A stretch of DNA of 64,000 nucleotides, taken from assembly GCF_030553055.1 (NCBI RefSeq), contig NZ_CP130713.1:6882001-6946000 (forward strand). Direction: 5' to 3'. Numbering within the stretch: position 1 is the first letter of the stretch; each line of letters begins with the position of its first letter. The notes under the pieces are model-generated. The model had not been told where the DNA came from. It searched no databases and saw only the letters and a list, made by a program, of their open reading frames with translations. Shown piece after piece: positions 43,028 to 52,129 of the stretch. Position numbers and translations under genes: made by a program. The DNA comes from Streptomyces sp. XD-27. Its GTDB lineage: Bacteria; Actinomycetota; Actinomycetes; Streptomycetales; Streptomycetaceae.

Positions 43028-43759
43028 TCAGCCGCGGCGGTCCAGTGCGACCGCCTGCTCCGGCGTCGGTGCCGTCCCGCCCAGGTGCGCCGGCACCCAC
43101 CAGGTGTCCTCCGGGCCCTTGGGGCGGACCGGGTAGGCCCGCTGGGCGGCCTCCAGCAGGTCCTGCACGCGGGAGCGCAGCCGGTCGGTGATCTTGTCGG
43201 GGTGCTCCGCCGGATCGGCCTCCACCGGCTCGCCCACCCGCACCGTGATGGGGAAGTGGTTGCGGCCCAGATCTCGCTTGTGGCCCTTGGTCCACAGCCG
43301 CTGGGTGCCCCACAGTGCCATCGGCAGCAGCGGCACCCCCGCCTCCTGGGCCAGCCGGGCCGCCCCCGACTTGAAGTTCTTCAGCGTGAAGGACTGAGAG
43401 ATCGTCGCTTCCGGGAAGACCCCGATGATCTCGCCGGAGCGGAGCGCCTTGAGCGCGTGCTTGTACGCCTCCATGCCCGCGGCCCGGTCCACCGGAATGT
43501 GCTTCATCGCCCGCATCAGCGGCCCCGACACCCGGTGCCGGAAGACGGACTCCTTCGCCATGAAGCGCACCAGCCGCTTGGCCGGGCGGGCGGTCAGGCC
43601 GCAGAAGATGAAGTCCAGATAGCCGATGTGATTGCTCACCAGGACCGCCCCGCCCTGCCGCGGGATGTTCTCGGTGCCCTTGATGTCGAAGCGCAGGTCG
43701 AGCGCCTTGAACATGGTGCGGCAGGCACCGATCACCGGCGGGTAGACGAGTTCAGCCAT
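43028..43759 (-). CDS. 1-acyl-sn-glycerol-3-phosphate acyltransferase (PlsC-like)
   Basis: 243 aa. Acyltransferase motifs: VSNHIGYLDFIFCG (NHx4D), KHIPVDRAAG, GVFPEATIS and VPLLPMALWGTQ. It would acylate lysophosphatidic acid at the membrane. The first residues are amphipathic and there is no clear membrane helix. Stands alone. Confidence 0.9.
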   Translation of the reverse strand: MAELVYPPVIGACRTMFKALDLRFDIKGTENIPRQGGAVLVSNHIGYLDFIFCGLTARPAKRLVRFMAKESVFRHRVSGPLMRAMKHIPVDRAAGMEAYKHALKALRSGEIIGVFPEATISQSFTLKNFKSGAARLAQEAGVPLLPMALWGTQRLWTKGHKRDLGRNHFPITVRVGEPVEADPAEHPDKITDRLRSRVQDLLEAAQRAYPVRPKGPEDTWWVPAHLGGTAPTPEQAVALDRRG

Positions 43760-44002
43760 GGGTGGGGGGACCCTTCCTGTTCTCCTGGGAGGGTTCTCCC
43801 GATGGAAGTTACGCGGCCGTAGGTTAGGGCTTTCGGCAGATCGTGCCCCATGTCGGCCCGGTCTGCTACCGCGGGGACCCCGCTGGCCAGGAGATTCTCG
43901 TCACGTCACACGGCGGATGCCCTGGCGTCCACACGGGAATAGCTCCTCCGTCCGGCACGCTACAGCCAGGGAATCAGGACCGGTGCAGGCGGGAGGGAAG
44001 GC

Positions 44003-44320
44003 GTGAGCGACGAGGTGCGGCTGACAGCCGACCGGATCGGAGGCCGACTGGGGGAGCGGGCCACGCTCGTGCAGTTCTCCAGCGCCTTCTGCCAGCCGTG
44101 TCGCGCCACCCGCCGCACCCTCGCCGAGGTGGCCGCCATGGTCGACGGCGTGGCCCACGTCGAGATCGACGCCGAGGCGCGGCTGGAGCTGGTGCGCGAA
44201 CTGGGTATCCTGCGCACCCCCACCGTGCTGATCCTCGACGCCCGGGGCCGGATCGTCCGCCGCGCTGCGGGCCAGCCGCGCCGGGCCGACGTGATCGCCG
44301 CGCTCGGCCGGGCGGTCTGA
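44003..44320 (+). CDS. Thioredoxin-like protein
   Basis: 105 aa from GTG 44003 behind GGGAGGGAAGG. Active site CQPC in FSSAFCQPCRATRRTL and the cis-proline in ILRTPTVLILD. CQPC differs from the CGPC of canonical thioredoxin, pointing to a specialised partner. The flavin reductase gene follows 149 bp later. Confidence 0.88.
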   Translation: MSDEVRLTADRIGGRLGERATLVQFSSAFCQPCRATRRTLAEVAAMVDGVAHVEIDAEARLELVRELGILRTPTVLILDARGRIVRRAAGQPRRADVIAALGRAV

Positions 44321-44468
44321 TCCGGTACGCCTGACCCGTTGTCCGGGACCTCCGCGCCGGTCGCGCGTGCCCGGCCCGCGGACCGCACGTGACGGCGCGT
44401 ACGGCGCTCGACGCGGTGACGCCCATACGACGCCGATCCCAGCTTCTGTACAGGAGGGCAACCACCCC

Positions 44469-44975
44469 ATGACGGCAACGCCCGACCTCGCCACGCATCG
44501 GCTCGCCGCCCCCGAACTCTTCCGCTCCGTCTTCCGCCGGCACGCCGCCGGCGTCGCGGTGATCACGGCGCGGGGCAGCGGCCCCGTCGGCTTCACCGCC
44601 ACCTCCCTGACCTCCGTGGCCGCCGAGCCGCCGCTGCTCTCCTTCGGGGTGGGAAACGGCTCCTCCTGCTGGCCGGTGCTCGCCGAGGCCGAGCACGTCG
44701 GGGTGCACATCCTCGGCGAGGACCAGCGGGAGCTGGCCGCCATCTTCGCGCGCAGCGGTGCCGACCGGTTCGCGCCGCCCACCAGTTGGCGCACCGGACC
44801 GGAGGACGTGCCGCTGCTGGACGGAGTGCTGGCGTGGCTGGTGTGCCGGATCGCGGCCCGAATACCGGCCGGGGACCACCACGTGGTCATCGCCGAGGCC
44901 GTCGCCGGCGACCCTTCGGGAAGCGGCCGCCCGCTCCTGTACCACCAAGGCCGCTTCAACGCGCTGCGGGACTGA
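44469..44975 (+). CDS. Flavin reductase family protein (FMN-binding split barrel)
   Basis: 168 aa from ATG 44469. FRRHAAGVAVITARGSGPVGFTATSLTSVAAEPPLL is the flavin-binding part, and AIFARSGADRF and HHVVIAEAV are conserved. It would supply reduced FMN to a monooxygenase or act as one itself. It precedes the etf genes. Confidence 0.88.
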   Translation: MTATPDLATHRLAAPELFRSVFRRHAAGVAVITARGSGPVGFTATSLTSVAAEPPLLSFGVGNGSSCWPVLAEAEHVGVHILGEDQRELAAIFARSGADRFAPPTSWRTGPEDVPLLDGVLAWLVCRIAARIPAGDHHVVIAEAVAGDPSGSGRPLLYHQGRFNALRD

Positions 44976-45044
44976 GACGTTGCGCCCGCGGCCGTTGGAA
45001 AGGTCACAGTTCAGTGGCCTTGCCTCTCGGGAAACCACTCGGTG

Positions 45045-45060
45045 TACTGACGAGTAATAT
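45045..45060 (+). promoter_or_regulatory. etfBA promoter with dyad
   Basis: TACTGACGAGTA (arms TACT/AGTA, 45045-45056) overlaps a TAATAT -10-like hexamer at 45055-45060. A TetR-type fatty-acid regulator is a reasonable guess for the dyad. Confidence 0.4.
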
Positions 45061-45161
45061 TTCGTTCGGCGAGTGGGACGCCCCGACCGGGATCCGGCCC
45101 ACGAGGCGCCTATGCTGCCAGCACAAGGCAGCTCAAGAGACGATGCAGTAGGAGAGCCGGC

Positions 45162-45947
45162 GTGAGCTTGAGGATCGTTGTCTGTGTGAAGTACGTGCCC
45201 GACGCCACCGGCGACCGGCACTTCGCCGAGGACCTGACCGTCGACCGCGACGACGTGGACGGCCTGCTCTCGGAGCTCGACGAGTACGCGGTCGAGCAGG
45301 CGCTGCAGATCGCCGACGAGGCGGACGACGCCGAGATCACCGTGCTGACCGTGGGTCCGGAGGACGCCAAGGACGCGCTGCGCAAGGCGCTGTCCATGGG
45401 TGCCGACAAGGCCGTCCACGTCGAGGACGACGACCTGCACGGCACCGATGTGATCGGCACCTCGCTCGTGCTCGCCAAGGCCATCGAGAAGACCGGCTAC
45501 GACCTGGTCATCTGCGGTATGGCCTCCACCGACGGCACCATGGGCGTGCTCCCGGCGATCCTCGCCGAGCGCCTGGGCGTGCCGCAGGTGACGCTGCTCT
45601 CCGAGGTGTCGGTGGAGGACGGCAAGGTGACCGGCCGCCGCGACGGCGACACCGCCAGCGAGCAGCTGGAGGCCTCGCTGCCGGCCGTCGTGTCGGTGAC
45701 CGACCAGTCCGGCGAGGCCCGTTACCCGTCCTTCAAGGGCATCATGGCCGCCAAGAAGAAGCCGGTGGAGTCCTGGGACCTGGAGGACCTGGAGATCGAC
45801 GCTGACGAGGTCGGCCTCGAGGGCGCCTGGACCAAGGTCGAGGAGGCCACGGAGCGCCCGGCGCGCACCGCGGGCACGATCGTCAAGGACGAGGGCGAGG
45901 GCGGCAAGCAGCTCGCCGAGTTCCTCGCGGGCCAGAAGTTCATCTAA
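45162..45947 (+). CDS. etfB: Electron transfer flavoprotein beta subunit
   Basis: 261 aa from GTG 45162: RIVVCVKYVPDATGDRHF, LDEYAVEQALQIADE, GADKAVHVEDDDL, ASTDGTMGVLPAILAERL. With EtfA it carries electrons from acyl-CoA dehydrogenases to the quinone pool. EtfB follows the usual order etfB-etfA with a 52-bp gap. Confidence 0.95.
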   Translation: MSLRIVVCVKYVPDATGDRHFAEDLTVDRDDVDGLLSELDEYAVEQALQIADEADDAEITVLTVGPEDAKDALRKALSMGADKAVHVEDDDLHGTDVIGTSLVLAKAIEKTGYDLVICGMASTDGTMGVLPAILAERLGVPQVTLLSEVSVEDGKVTGRRDGDTASEQLEASLPAVVSVTDQSGEARYPSFKGIMAAKKKPVESWDLEDLEIDADEVGLEGAWTKVEEATERPARTAGTIVKDEGEGGKQLAEFLAGQKFI

Positions 45948-45999
45948 GGCTCGCGCCGCCCCTCAACCGCCGTCACTTTTCCCGCAGGAGAGCAGAACC

Positions 46000-46962
46000 A
46001 TGGCTGAAGTCCTCGTCTACGTCGACCACGTGGACGGCGCCGTCCGCAAGCCCACCCTCGAACTGCTGACCCTGGCCCGCCGGATCGGCGAGCCGGTCGC
46101 GGTCCACCTCGGCGCCGGTGCCGACACCGCCGCCCCGGTCCTGGCCGAGCACGGCGCGGTGAAGGTCCTCACCGCCGACGCGCCGGAGTTCGCCGAGTAC
46201 CTCGTCGCCCCGAAGGTCGACGCCGTACAGGCCGCCTACGAGGCCGTCTCCCCGGCCGCCGTGCTCTTCCCGTCCTCCGCCGAGGGCAAGGAGATCGCCG
46301 CCCGCCTGGCGGTCCGGATCGGCTCCGGCATCATCACCGACGCCGTCGACCTGGAGGCCGGCGACGAGGGTCCGGTGGCGACCCAGTCGGTGTTCGCCGC
46401 CGCGTTCACCACCAAGTCCCGGGTCGGCAAGGGCACCCCGGTCATCACGGTCAAGCCGAACTCGGCCGCCGTGGAGGCCGCCCCGGCCGCGGGCACCGTC
46501 GAGCAGCTCGCCGTCAGCTTCGGCGCGCAGGCCACCGGCACCAAGATCGTCTCCCGTACGCCGCGTGAGTCCACCGGCCGCCCGGAGCTGACCGAGGCCG
46601 CGATCGTGGTCTCCGGCGGCCGCGGCGTGGGCGGTGGCGAGAACTTCCCGGTCATCGAGGCGCTCGCCGACTCGCTCGGCGCGGCCGTCGGCGCTTCCCG
46701 CGCCGCCGTCGACGCCGGCTGGTACCCGCACACCAACCAGGTCGGCCAGACCGGCAAGTCCGTCTCGCCGCAGCTGTACATCGCGGCGGGCATCTCCGGC
46801 GCGATCCAGCACCGCGCCGGCATGCAGACCTCGAAGACCATCGTGGCCATCAACAAGGACGAGGAGGCCCCGATCTTCGAGCTGGTCGACTACGGCGTCG
46901 TCGGCGACCTGTTCGACGTCGTTCCGCAGCTGACCGAGGAGGTCAAGGCCCGCAAGGGCTGA
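46000..46962 (+). CDS. etfA: Electron transfer flavoprotein alpha subunit
   Basis: 320 aa from ATG 46000. The C-terminal FAD domain is complete: [65 protein letters not shown]. Forms the ETF heterodimer with EtfB. A 17-bp hairpin follows. Confidence 0.95.
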   Translation: MAEVLVYVDHVDGAVRKPTLELLTLARRIGEPVAVHLGAGADTAAPVLAEHGAVKVLTADAPEFAEYLVAPKVDAVQAAYEAVSPAAVLFPSSAEGKEIAARLAVRIGSGIITDAVDLEAGDEGPVATQSVFAAAFTTKSRVGKGTPVITVKPNSAAVEAAPAAGTVEQLAVSFGAQATGTKIVSRTPRESTGRPELTEAAIVVSGGRGVGGGENFPVIEALADSLGAAVGASRAAVDAGWYPHTNQVGQTGKSVSPQLYIAAGISGAIQHRAGMQTSKTIVAINKDEEAPIFELVDYGVVGDLFDVVPQLTEEVKARKG

Positions 46963-46980
46963 CCCGCCCGGCTGTGCCCA

Positions 46981-47017
46981 GGACGGCCCCCGTACGCACC
47001 GCGTACGGGGGCCGTCC
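46981..47017. terminator. Strong etfBA terminator
   Basis: A 17-bp perfect stem (46981-46997 with 47001-47017) and an ACC loop. The longest simple hairpin in the window. No T-run, as usual here. Confidence 0.9.
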
Positions 47018-47113
47018 GCGTGCCAGACGGGTGTTGACCTGCGCGCATGCCCCGGATAACTTCGCTCTACGGATTGTTGATTCCGTGCAGCGGAAAAGAT
47101 GGAGGGTGTGGGT

Positions 47114-48394
47114 ATGGGGCAGCACGAGACGGTGACGACGAGCCTCGGCAGTGCCGTGCACGAGGACATCGCGGCCTCTCTCGCCGCGGTGGACGCCGAA
47201 CTGGCCGCCCGCTACCCCGGCGACCCCGGCACCCGGCAGCCCGTCCACACCGTCTACGTCCCCGCCGACGCCTTCACCGCCGGCACCATCCGCGAGTGGG
47301 GCGACCAGGCGCTGGCCGCCCTGGACGCGCACGCCCCGGACGCCGCCGCCCTCGCCGCCGTCCTCGGCCTCCCCGGCGAACTGGCCGAGCCCGTCCACGC
47401 GCGCGTGCGCGCCAAGTTGGAGCGCGAGCCCGTCGAGGACCTGCGGATCGACTTCGAGGACGGCTACGGCCCGCGCCCCGACGCCGAGGAGGACGCCGCC
47501 GCCGCCCGCGCCGCCCGGCTGGTGGCGGAGGCGTACGCGCAGGGCACGGCCGCGCCGTACATGGGCATCCGTATGAAGTGTATGGAAGCGGCCGTCCGCG
47601 ACCGAGGCATCCGCACCCTCGACATCTTCCTCACCGGACTGACGGAGGCGGGCGGTCTCCCCGCGGGCCTCGTCCTCACCCTCCCGAAGGTGACCTACGC
47701 CGAGCAGGTCACCGCCATGGCCCGGCTGTGCGAGGAGTTCGAGAAGGCCCACGGACTGGAGGCGGGCCGCATCGGCTTCGAGATCCAGATCGAGACCACC
47801 CAGGCGATCCTCGGGCCCGACGGCCGCGCCACCGTCGCCCGCATGATCGACGCCGCCGAGGGGCGCGCCACCTCCCTGCACTACGGCACCTTCGACTACA
47901 GCGCCTCCTGCGGCGTCAGCGCCGCGTACCAGTCGATGGACCACCCCGTCGCCGACCACGCCAAGGCCGTGATGCAGGTCGCCGCCGCGGGCACCGGCGT
48001 CCGGCTCTCCGACGGCTCCACCAACGTCCTCCCCGTCGGCCCCACCGAGCGCGTGCACGACGCCTGGCGGCTCCACCACGGCCTCGTACGCCGCTCCCTC
48101 GCCCGCGCCTACTACCAGGGCTGGGACATGCACCCCGGCCATCTGCCCACCCGCTACGCCGCTGTGTACGCCTTCTACCGCGAGGGGTTGGAGCAGGCCG
48201 CGGCGCGGCTGGCGGCCTACGTGAGCCGGGCGGGCGGCGACGTGATGGACGAGCCCGCGACCGCCAAGGCGCTCAGCGGCTATCTGCTGCGCGGCCTGGA
48301 CTGCGGGGCGGTCGACGCCGACGAGGTCGAGTCGCTGACCGGGCTGACGCGGGCCGGCCTCGACGAACTCGCCGGTCGGGCACCGCGCCCGTAG
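47114..48394 (+). CDS. DUF6986 / HpcH-HpaI aldolase-like protein
   Basis: 426 aa from ATG 47114 (GGAGG 8 bases upstream; the earlier ATG 47099 overlaps that site). The TIM-barrel lyase core shows DLRIDFEDGYGPRPDAEED (metal Asp/Glu), GLVLTLPKVTYAEQV, GFEIQIETTQAILG and TSLHYGTFDYSASCGV. Related to citrate-lyase/malyl-CoA-lyase-like enzymes. In Streptomyces such genes often lie near ureide or glyoxylate genes, but not here. Confidence 0.85.
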   Translation: MGQHETVTTSLGSAVHEDIAASLAAVDAELAARYPGDPGTRQPVHTVYVPADAFTAGTIREWGDQALAALDAHAPDAAALAAVLGLPGELAEPVHARVRAKLEREPVEDLRIDFEDGYGPRPDAEEDAAAARAARLVAEAYAQGTAAPYMGIRMKCMEAAVRDRGIRTLDIFLTGLTEAGGLPAGLVLTLPKVTYAEQVTAMARLCEEFEKAHGLEAGRIGFEIQIETTQAILGPDGRATVARMIDAAEGRATSLHYGTFDYSASCGVSAAYQSMDHPVADHAKAVMQVAAAGTGVRLSDGSTNVLPVGPTERVHDAWRLHHGLVRRSLARAYYQGWDMHPGHLPTRYAAVYAFYREGLEQAAARLAAYVSRAGGDVMDEPATAKALSGYLLRGLDCGAVDADEVESLTGLTRAGLDELAGRAPRP

Positions 48395-48486
48395 CGCCGA
48401 CACCGACACCGGACCCGGCGCCGCGCCCGTGACCCGTACAGACCTGTACCGGCCCGGCGCGACGCCCGTGACCCGTACGGGCCGGG

Positions 48487-49536
48487 TCAGGCGGCGTCCG
48501 GCGGCGGGGGGAACTCGCCCGAGCCGCGCACGATGAGACGGGTCGGCAGCACCACGCGGCGCGGCGCGTCCGCTCCGCCGTCGAGGCGGCGGAAGAGCAT
48601 GTCCGCGGCCTTACGGCCCAGTTGGGCGGGGTCCTGCGCCACCACGGTGACGGCGGGGGAGAGCAGGTCGGCCAGTTCGAAGTCGTCGAACCCGACGAGG
48701 GCGACGGGCCGGAGCCGGCCGGCCAGGACCCGCACGATGGTGACGGTGACCCGGTTGTTGCCCGCGAACAGCGCGGTGACCGGGGCGGGCCGGTCGAGCA
48801 TCGCCTCCGCCGCGGCCCGTACCCGCTCGGGACCGGTGGGGCCCAGCGACACCCACGCCTCGTCCACCGGCAGCCCGGCGTCGGCCATCGCGGCCCGGTA
48901 GCCGCGCAGCCGCTCGGCGGCCGTGTGGATGTGCGGCTGGTCGCCGATGAAGCCGATCCGGCGGTGGCCGTGCGCGATGAGGTGGGCCACCGCGGTGCGG
49001 GCGCCGCCGAAGCTGTCGGCGAGCACCGCGTCGGCGTCGATCCGCGCGGCCGGGCGGTCCACGAAGACGGTGGCGACGCCGGCGGCGATCTCCGGCGCCA
49101 GATAGCGGTGGTCGTCCCCGGCCGGGACGATCACCAGGCCGTCCACCCGGCGGGCGCACAGCGCCAGGACCAGCTCCTGCTCGCGCTCGGGGTCCTCGGC
49201 GCTGGAGCCGTTGATCAGCAGGGCGCCGTGCGCCCGCGCGACCTCCTCCACCGCGCGGCTCAGCGGCCCGTAGAAGGGGTCCGCGAGGTCCTCCAGGACC
49301 AGGCCGATGCTGGCGGTGCGGCCCTTGCGCAGGATGCGGGCGCTGTCGTTGCGCCGGAAGCCGAGGGCGGTGATGGCCTCCTGCACCCGCCGCTCGGTGT
49401 CCGGGGTGACCCCCGGCTCTCCGTTGACGACCCGGGACACCGTCTTGAGGCCGACTCCGGCGCGCGCCGCGACGTCCTTCATCGTGGGCCGGGTGCCGTA
49501 GCGGCGCGGGACGGAGCTGTGGACAGGGTCGGCCAC
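48487..49536 (-). CDS. LacI-family repressor
   Basis: 349 aa from GTG 49536. HTH and hinge: TMKDVAARAGVGLKTVSRVVNG, then a periplasmic-binding-like domain (SIGLVLEDLADPFYG to ADMLFRRL). Divergent from a ROK sugar kinase, with the palindrome GACAACGTTGTC between them, so it should control that kinase and itself in response to a sugar. Confidence 0.92.
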   Translation of the reverse strand: MADPVHSSVPRRYGTRPTMKDVAARAGVGLKTVSRVVNGEPGVTPDTERRVQEAITALGFRRNDSARILRKGRTASIGLVLEDLADPFYGPLSRAVEEVARAHGALLINGSSAEDPEREQELVLALCARRVDGLVIVPAGDDHRYLAPEIAAGVATVFVDRPAARIDADAVLADSFGGARTAVAHLIAHGHRRIGFIGDQPHIHTAAERLRGYRAAMADAGLPVDEAWVSLGPTGPERVRAAAEAMLDRPAPVTALFAGNNRVTVTIVRVLAGRLRPVALVGFDDFELADLLSPAVTVVAQDPAQLGRKAADMLFRRLDGGADAPRRVVLPTRLIVRGSGEFPPPPDAA

Positions 49537-49610
49537 GGTGCGCTTTTCCTGTTCTGTCGCCGGTGGAGGGGGATTTCAGGGTAGGAATGAGGTGACGAGC
49601 ATAGCCCCTG

Positions 49611-49622
49611 GACAACGTTGTC
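49611..49622. promoter_or_regulatory. LacI-type operator
   Basis: GACAACGTTGTC, a perfect 12-bp palindrome with the central CG typical of LacI family sites, 65 bp before the kinase start. Confidence 0.75.
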
Positions 49623-49686
49623 AAGGCCGGGGAGACTGTGTGCGACCCCTGTATCGTCCCGCCCCGCGCCAGGAGAACCGACTCGC

Positions 49687-50643
49687 ATGCCACGTGACCT
49701 CATCGCCGCGCTCGACATCGGCGGCACCAAGATCGCGGGCGCCCTGGTGGACGGCAGCGGCAAGCTCCTCGTACGGTCCCGGCGCGCGACGCCCGCGCAG
49801 GAGGACGGCGCGACGGTGATGGGCGCCGTCTCGGAGGTCCTCGGCGAGCTGACGTCCGGTCCGCAGTGGTCGCGAGTGGCCGCCGTCGGCATCGGGAGCG
49901 CCGGTCCTGTGGACGCCTCGGTCGGCACCGTCAGCCCCGTCAACATCCCCGGCTGGCGGGACTTCCCGCTGGTGGCGGGGGTCCGCGAGACCACCGGCGC
50001 GCTGCCGGTCACGCTGGTCGGCGACGGGGTGGCGATCACCGCCGCCGAGCACTGGCAGGGCGCCGCCCGCGACCGCGGCGACGCCTTGTGCATGGTCGTC
50101 TCCACCGGAGTCGGCGGCGGCCTCGTCCTGGGCGGCAAGCTGCACCCCGGCCCCACCGGCAACGCCGGGCACATCGGGCACATCTGCGTCGACCTGGACG
50201 GCGACCCGTGTCCGTGCGGCGCGCGCGGCTGCGTCGAACGCATCGCCAGCGGCCCCAACATCGCCCGCCGCGCGCTCGCGGACGGCTGGCGACCGGGCCC
50301 CGACGGCGACATCAGCGCCGCCGCCGTGGCCGCGGCGGCCCGCGCGGGCGACCCGGTGGCCCGGGCCTCGTACGCGCGCGCCGCGCGGGCGCTGGCCGCC
50401 GGCATCGCGGCGACCGCGGCCCTGGTGGAAATCGAGGTCGCGGTGATCGGCGGCGGGGTGGCGGGCGCCGGCGACGTCCTGTTCACCCCGCTGCGCCGGA
50501 CGCTGCGCGACTTCGCCACGCTGTCCTTCGTACGGGAACTCACGGTCGTGCCCGCCCAGATGGGTACGGACGCGGGCCTGGTCGGGGCCGCGGCGGCGGC
50601 CGCGCAGGAGACCGGGCTGGCGGGGTTCGCGACCATGGTGTGA
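49687..50643 (+). CDS. ROK-family sugar kinase (glucokinase-like)
   Basis: 318 aa from ATG 49687 (AGGAGA upstream). ATP loop LDIGGTKIAGALVD; sugar site region GNAGHIGHICVD; zinc motif CPCGARGCVERIASG. It phosphorylates glucose or a related hexose. The divergent LacI gene suggests induction by its sugar. Confidence 0.9.
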   Translation: MPRDLIAALDIGGTKIAGALVDGSGKLLVRSRRATPAQEDGATVMGAVSEVLGELTSGPQWSRVAAVGIGSAGPVDASVGTVSPVNIPGWRDFPLVAGVRETTGALPVTLVGDGVAITAAEHWQGAARDRGDALCMVVSTGVGGGLVLGGKLHPGPTGNAGHIGHICVDLDGDPCPCGARGCVERIASGPNIARRALADGWRPGPDGDISAAAVAAAARAGDPVARASYARAARALAAGIAATAALVEIEVAVIGGGVAGAGDVLFTPLRRTLRDFATLSFVRELTVVPAQMGTDAGLVGAAAAAAQETGLAGFATMV

Positions 50644-50729
50644 CGGGCGCCGGGTGGCCGGACCGGCCACCGGCACCGGCGTACAGGCGCCGGACTTGGG
50701 GGCACCCGCGCCCACCGATGGCGTGCGGG

Positions 50730-50815
50730 CCCGCCGCTGGTCCGGTGGCGTGCAGGGCCGCCGCGGGTTCGGCGACGCCGACCACAACGCGGCCCGGAAC
50801 GTCGTGCACCTGTAC
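50730..50815 (+). pseudogene. Possible TnpB (RuvC-III) C-terminal relic
   Basis: The frame reads GFGDADHNAARNVVHLYRIG, close to the D-A-D-x-N-A-A-R-N end of TnpB nucleases (Asp at 50774 or 50780). One frame away, upstream bases spell C-R-A...G-F, like a decayed zinc ribbon. Only about 30 codons are recognisable. The rest of the 50644-50941 gap shows no gene. Confidence 0.35.
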
Positions 50816-50941
50816 CGGATCGGCCATGGGTCGCCGCCGACCGGGACCGATGGCATGGGTGGCAGGCGCCGCCGCGCCGCCGGCGTTTCCGTGGCAGGGT
50901 AATGCGGGCAATTCTCGGGTGGCGACAAAAGGGGGAAAAAC

Positions 50942-51976
50942 GTGATCGTCTGGCTGAACGGCGCGTTCGGTGCGGGCAAGACCACCGCGGCCCGCGCGCT
51001 GGTGGATCTGCTCCCCGGCAGCACGCTGTACGACCCGGAGCTGGTCGGCGACGGCCTGCGCATGATGCTGCCGCGGAAACGCCTGGCGGAGGTGACGGAC
51101 TATCAGGATCTGCCGTCCTGGCGACGGCTGGTGGTGGAGACCGGGGCGGCGCTTCACGCGGAGACGGGCGGCCCGCTCGTGGCACCCATGACCCTGCTGC
51201 GGCAGGACTACCGCGACGAGATCTTCGGAGGCTTCGCTTCCCGCCGTATACCGGTCCGCCATGTCCTGCTGCGTCCCGACGAAACGATCCTTCGCCAGCG
51301 GATAGACCAACGCGAGGAGGTGCCCGGCGACCCCGAGGCGAACGAGTCGGTGCGCCGCTGGTGCCGGGACCATCTCGTGCCGTACCGGACCGCGCTGAGC
51401 TGGCTGGGTGCCGACGCCCACGTCGTCGACACCACAGGGCTGACGCCCGCGCAGACCGCGGAGCGGATCGTCGACGCCGTCCGCCGCGGGGCGGGCGCCT
51501 GCGACATCGTGCAGACCCCGGAGCCGAGGACCGCGACCGTGGCGGCCGGGGTCCTGCTCTTCGACGACCAGGACCGGGTACTGCTCGTGGACCCGACGTA
51601 CAAACCCGGTTGGGAGTTCCCCGGCGGGGTCGTGGAGAGCGGGGAACCGCCGACCCGCGCCGGGATCCGCGAGGTCGCCGAGGAGTTGGCGGTACGGCTC
51701 GACGGGCCGCTGCGGCTGCTGGTCGTCGACTGGGAGCCGCCCCGGCCGCCCGGCCACGGGGGCCTGCGGCTGCTGTTCGACGGCGGTCGGCTGGATCCGG
51801 AGGCGGCGCGGCGGGTGACCCTGCCCGGTGAGGAGCTGCGCGGCTGGCGCTTCGTCACCGAGCAGGAGGCGGCCGACCTGCTGCCGCCGGAGCGGCTCCA
51901 CCGCCTGACGTGGGCGCTGCGAGCGCGGGAGCGGGGCCGCCCGATCAACCTGGAAGCGGGCGAGCCGGTGGGCTGA
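50942..51976 (+). CDS. P-loop kinase fused to NUDIX hydrolase
   Basis: 344 aa. Residues 1-180 or so: MIVWLNGAFGAGKTTAARAL (Walker A), zeta-toxin/AAA-type kinase with DETILRQRI. Residues 195-325 or so: NUDIX domain with WEFPGGVVESGEPPTRAGI then REVAEELAV, matching GX5EX7REUXEE with Ala where Gly is usual. The fusion suggests a nucleotide or nucleoside-sugar salvage or damage-repair role. Substrate unknown. Confidence 0.88.
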   Translation: MIVWLNGAFGAGKTTAARALVDLLPGSTLYDPELVGDGLRMMLPRKRLAEVTDYQDLPSWRRLVVETGAALHAETGGPLVAPMTLLRQDYRDEIFGGFASRRIPVRHVLLRPDETILRQRIDQREEVPGDPEANESVRRWCRDHLVPYRTALSWLGADAHVVDTTGLTPAQTAERIVDAVRRGAGACDIVQTPEPRTATVAAGVLLFDDQDRVLLVDPTYKPGWEFPGGVVESGEPPTRAGIREVAEELAVRLDGPLRLLVVDWEPPRPPGHGGLRLLFDGGRLDPEAARRVTLPGEELRGWRFVTEQEAADLLPPERLHRLTWALRARERGRPINLEAGEPVG

Positions 51977-52079
51977 CGCGGGCCGGGGTCCGCCGCCTGG
52001 CCGGTGGCGTCCTGCGGGGCGGCAGGAGGGGCCGTGCAGGGGCGCTCGGCGGGAGCGCGCCCCGCCCGCCCCGAAGGGC

Positions 52080-52100
52080 GTACCCCGCGGCGCGGGGTAC
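52080..52100. terminator. Hairpin between convergent genes
   Basis: GTACCCCGC and GCGGGGTAC with a GGC loop, within a larger GGGGCCGTG/CACGGCCCC pair (about 52029-52114). It lies between the kinase-NUDIX and M20 genes. Confidence 0.75.
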
Positions 52101-52129
52101 CCCGTCCACGGCCCCTCGCCGGGAGGCGC

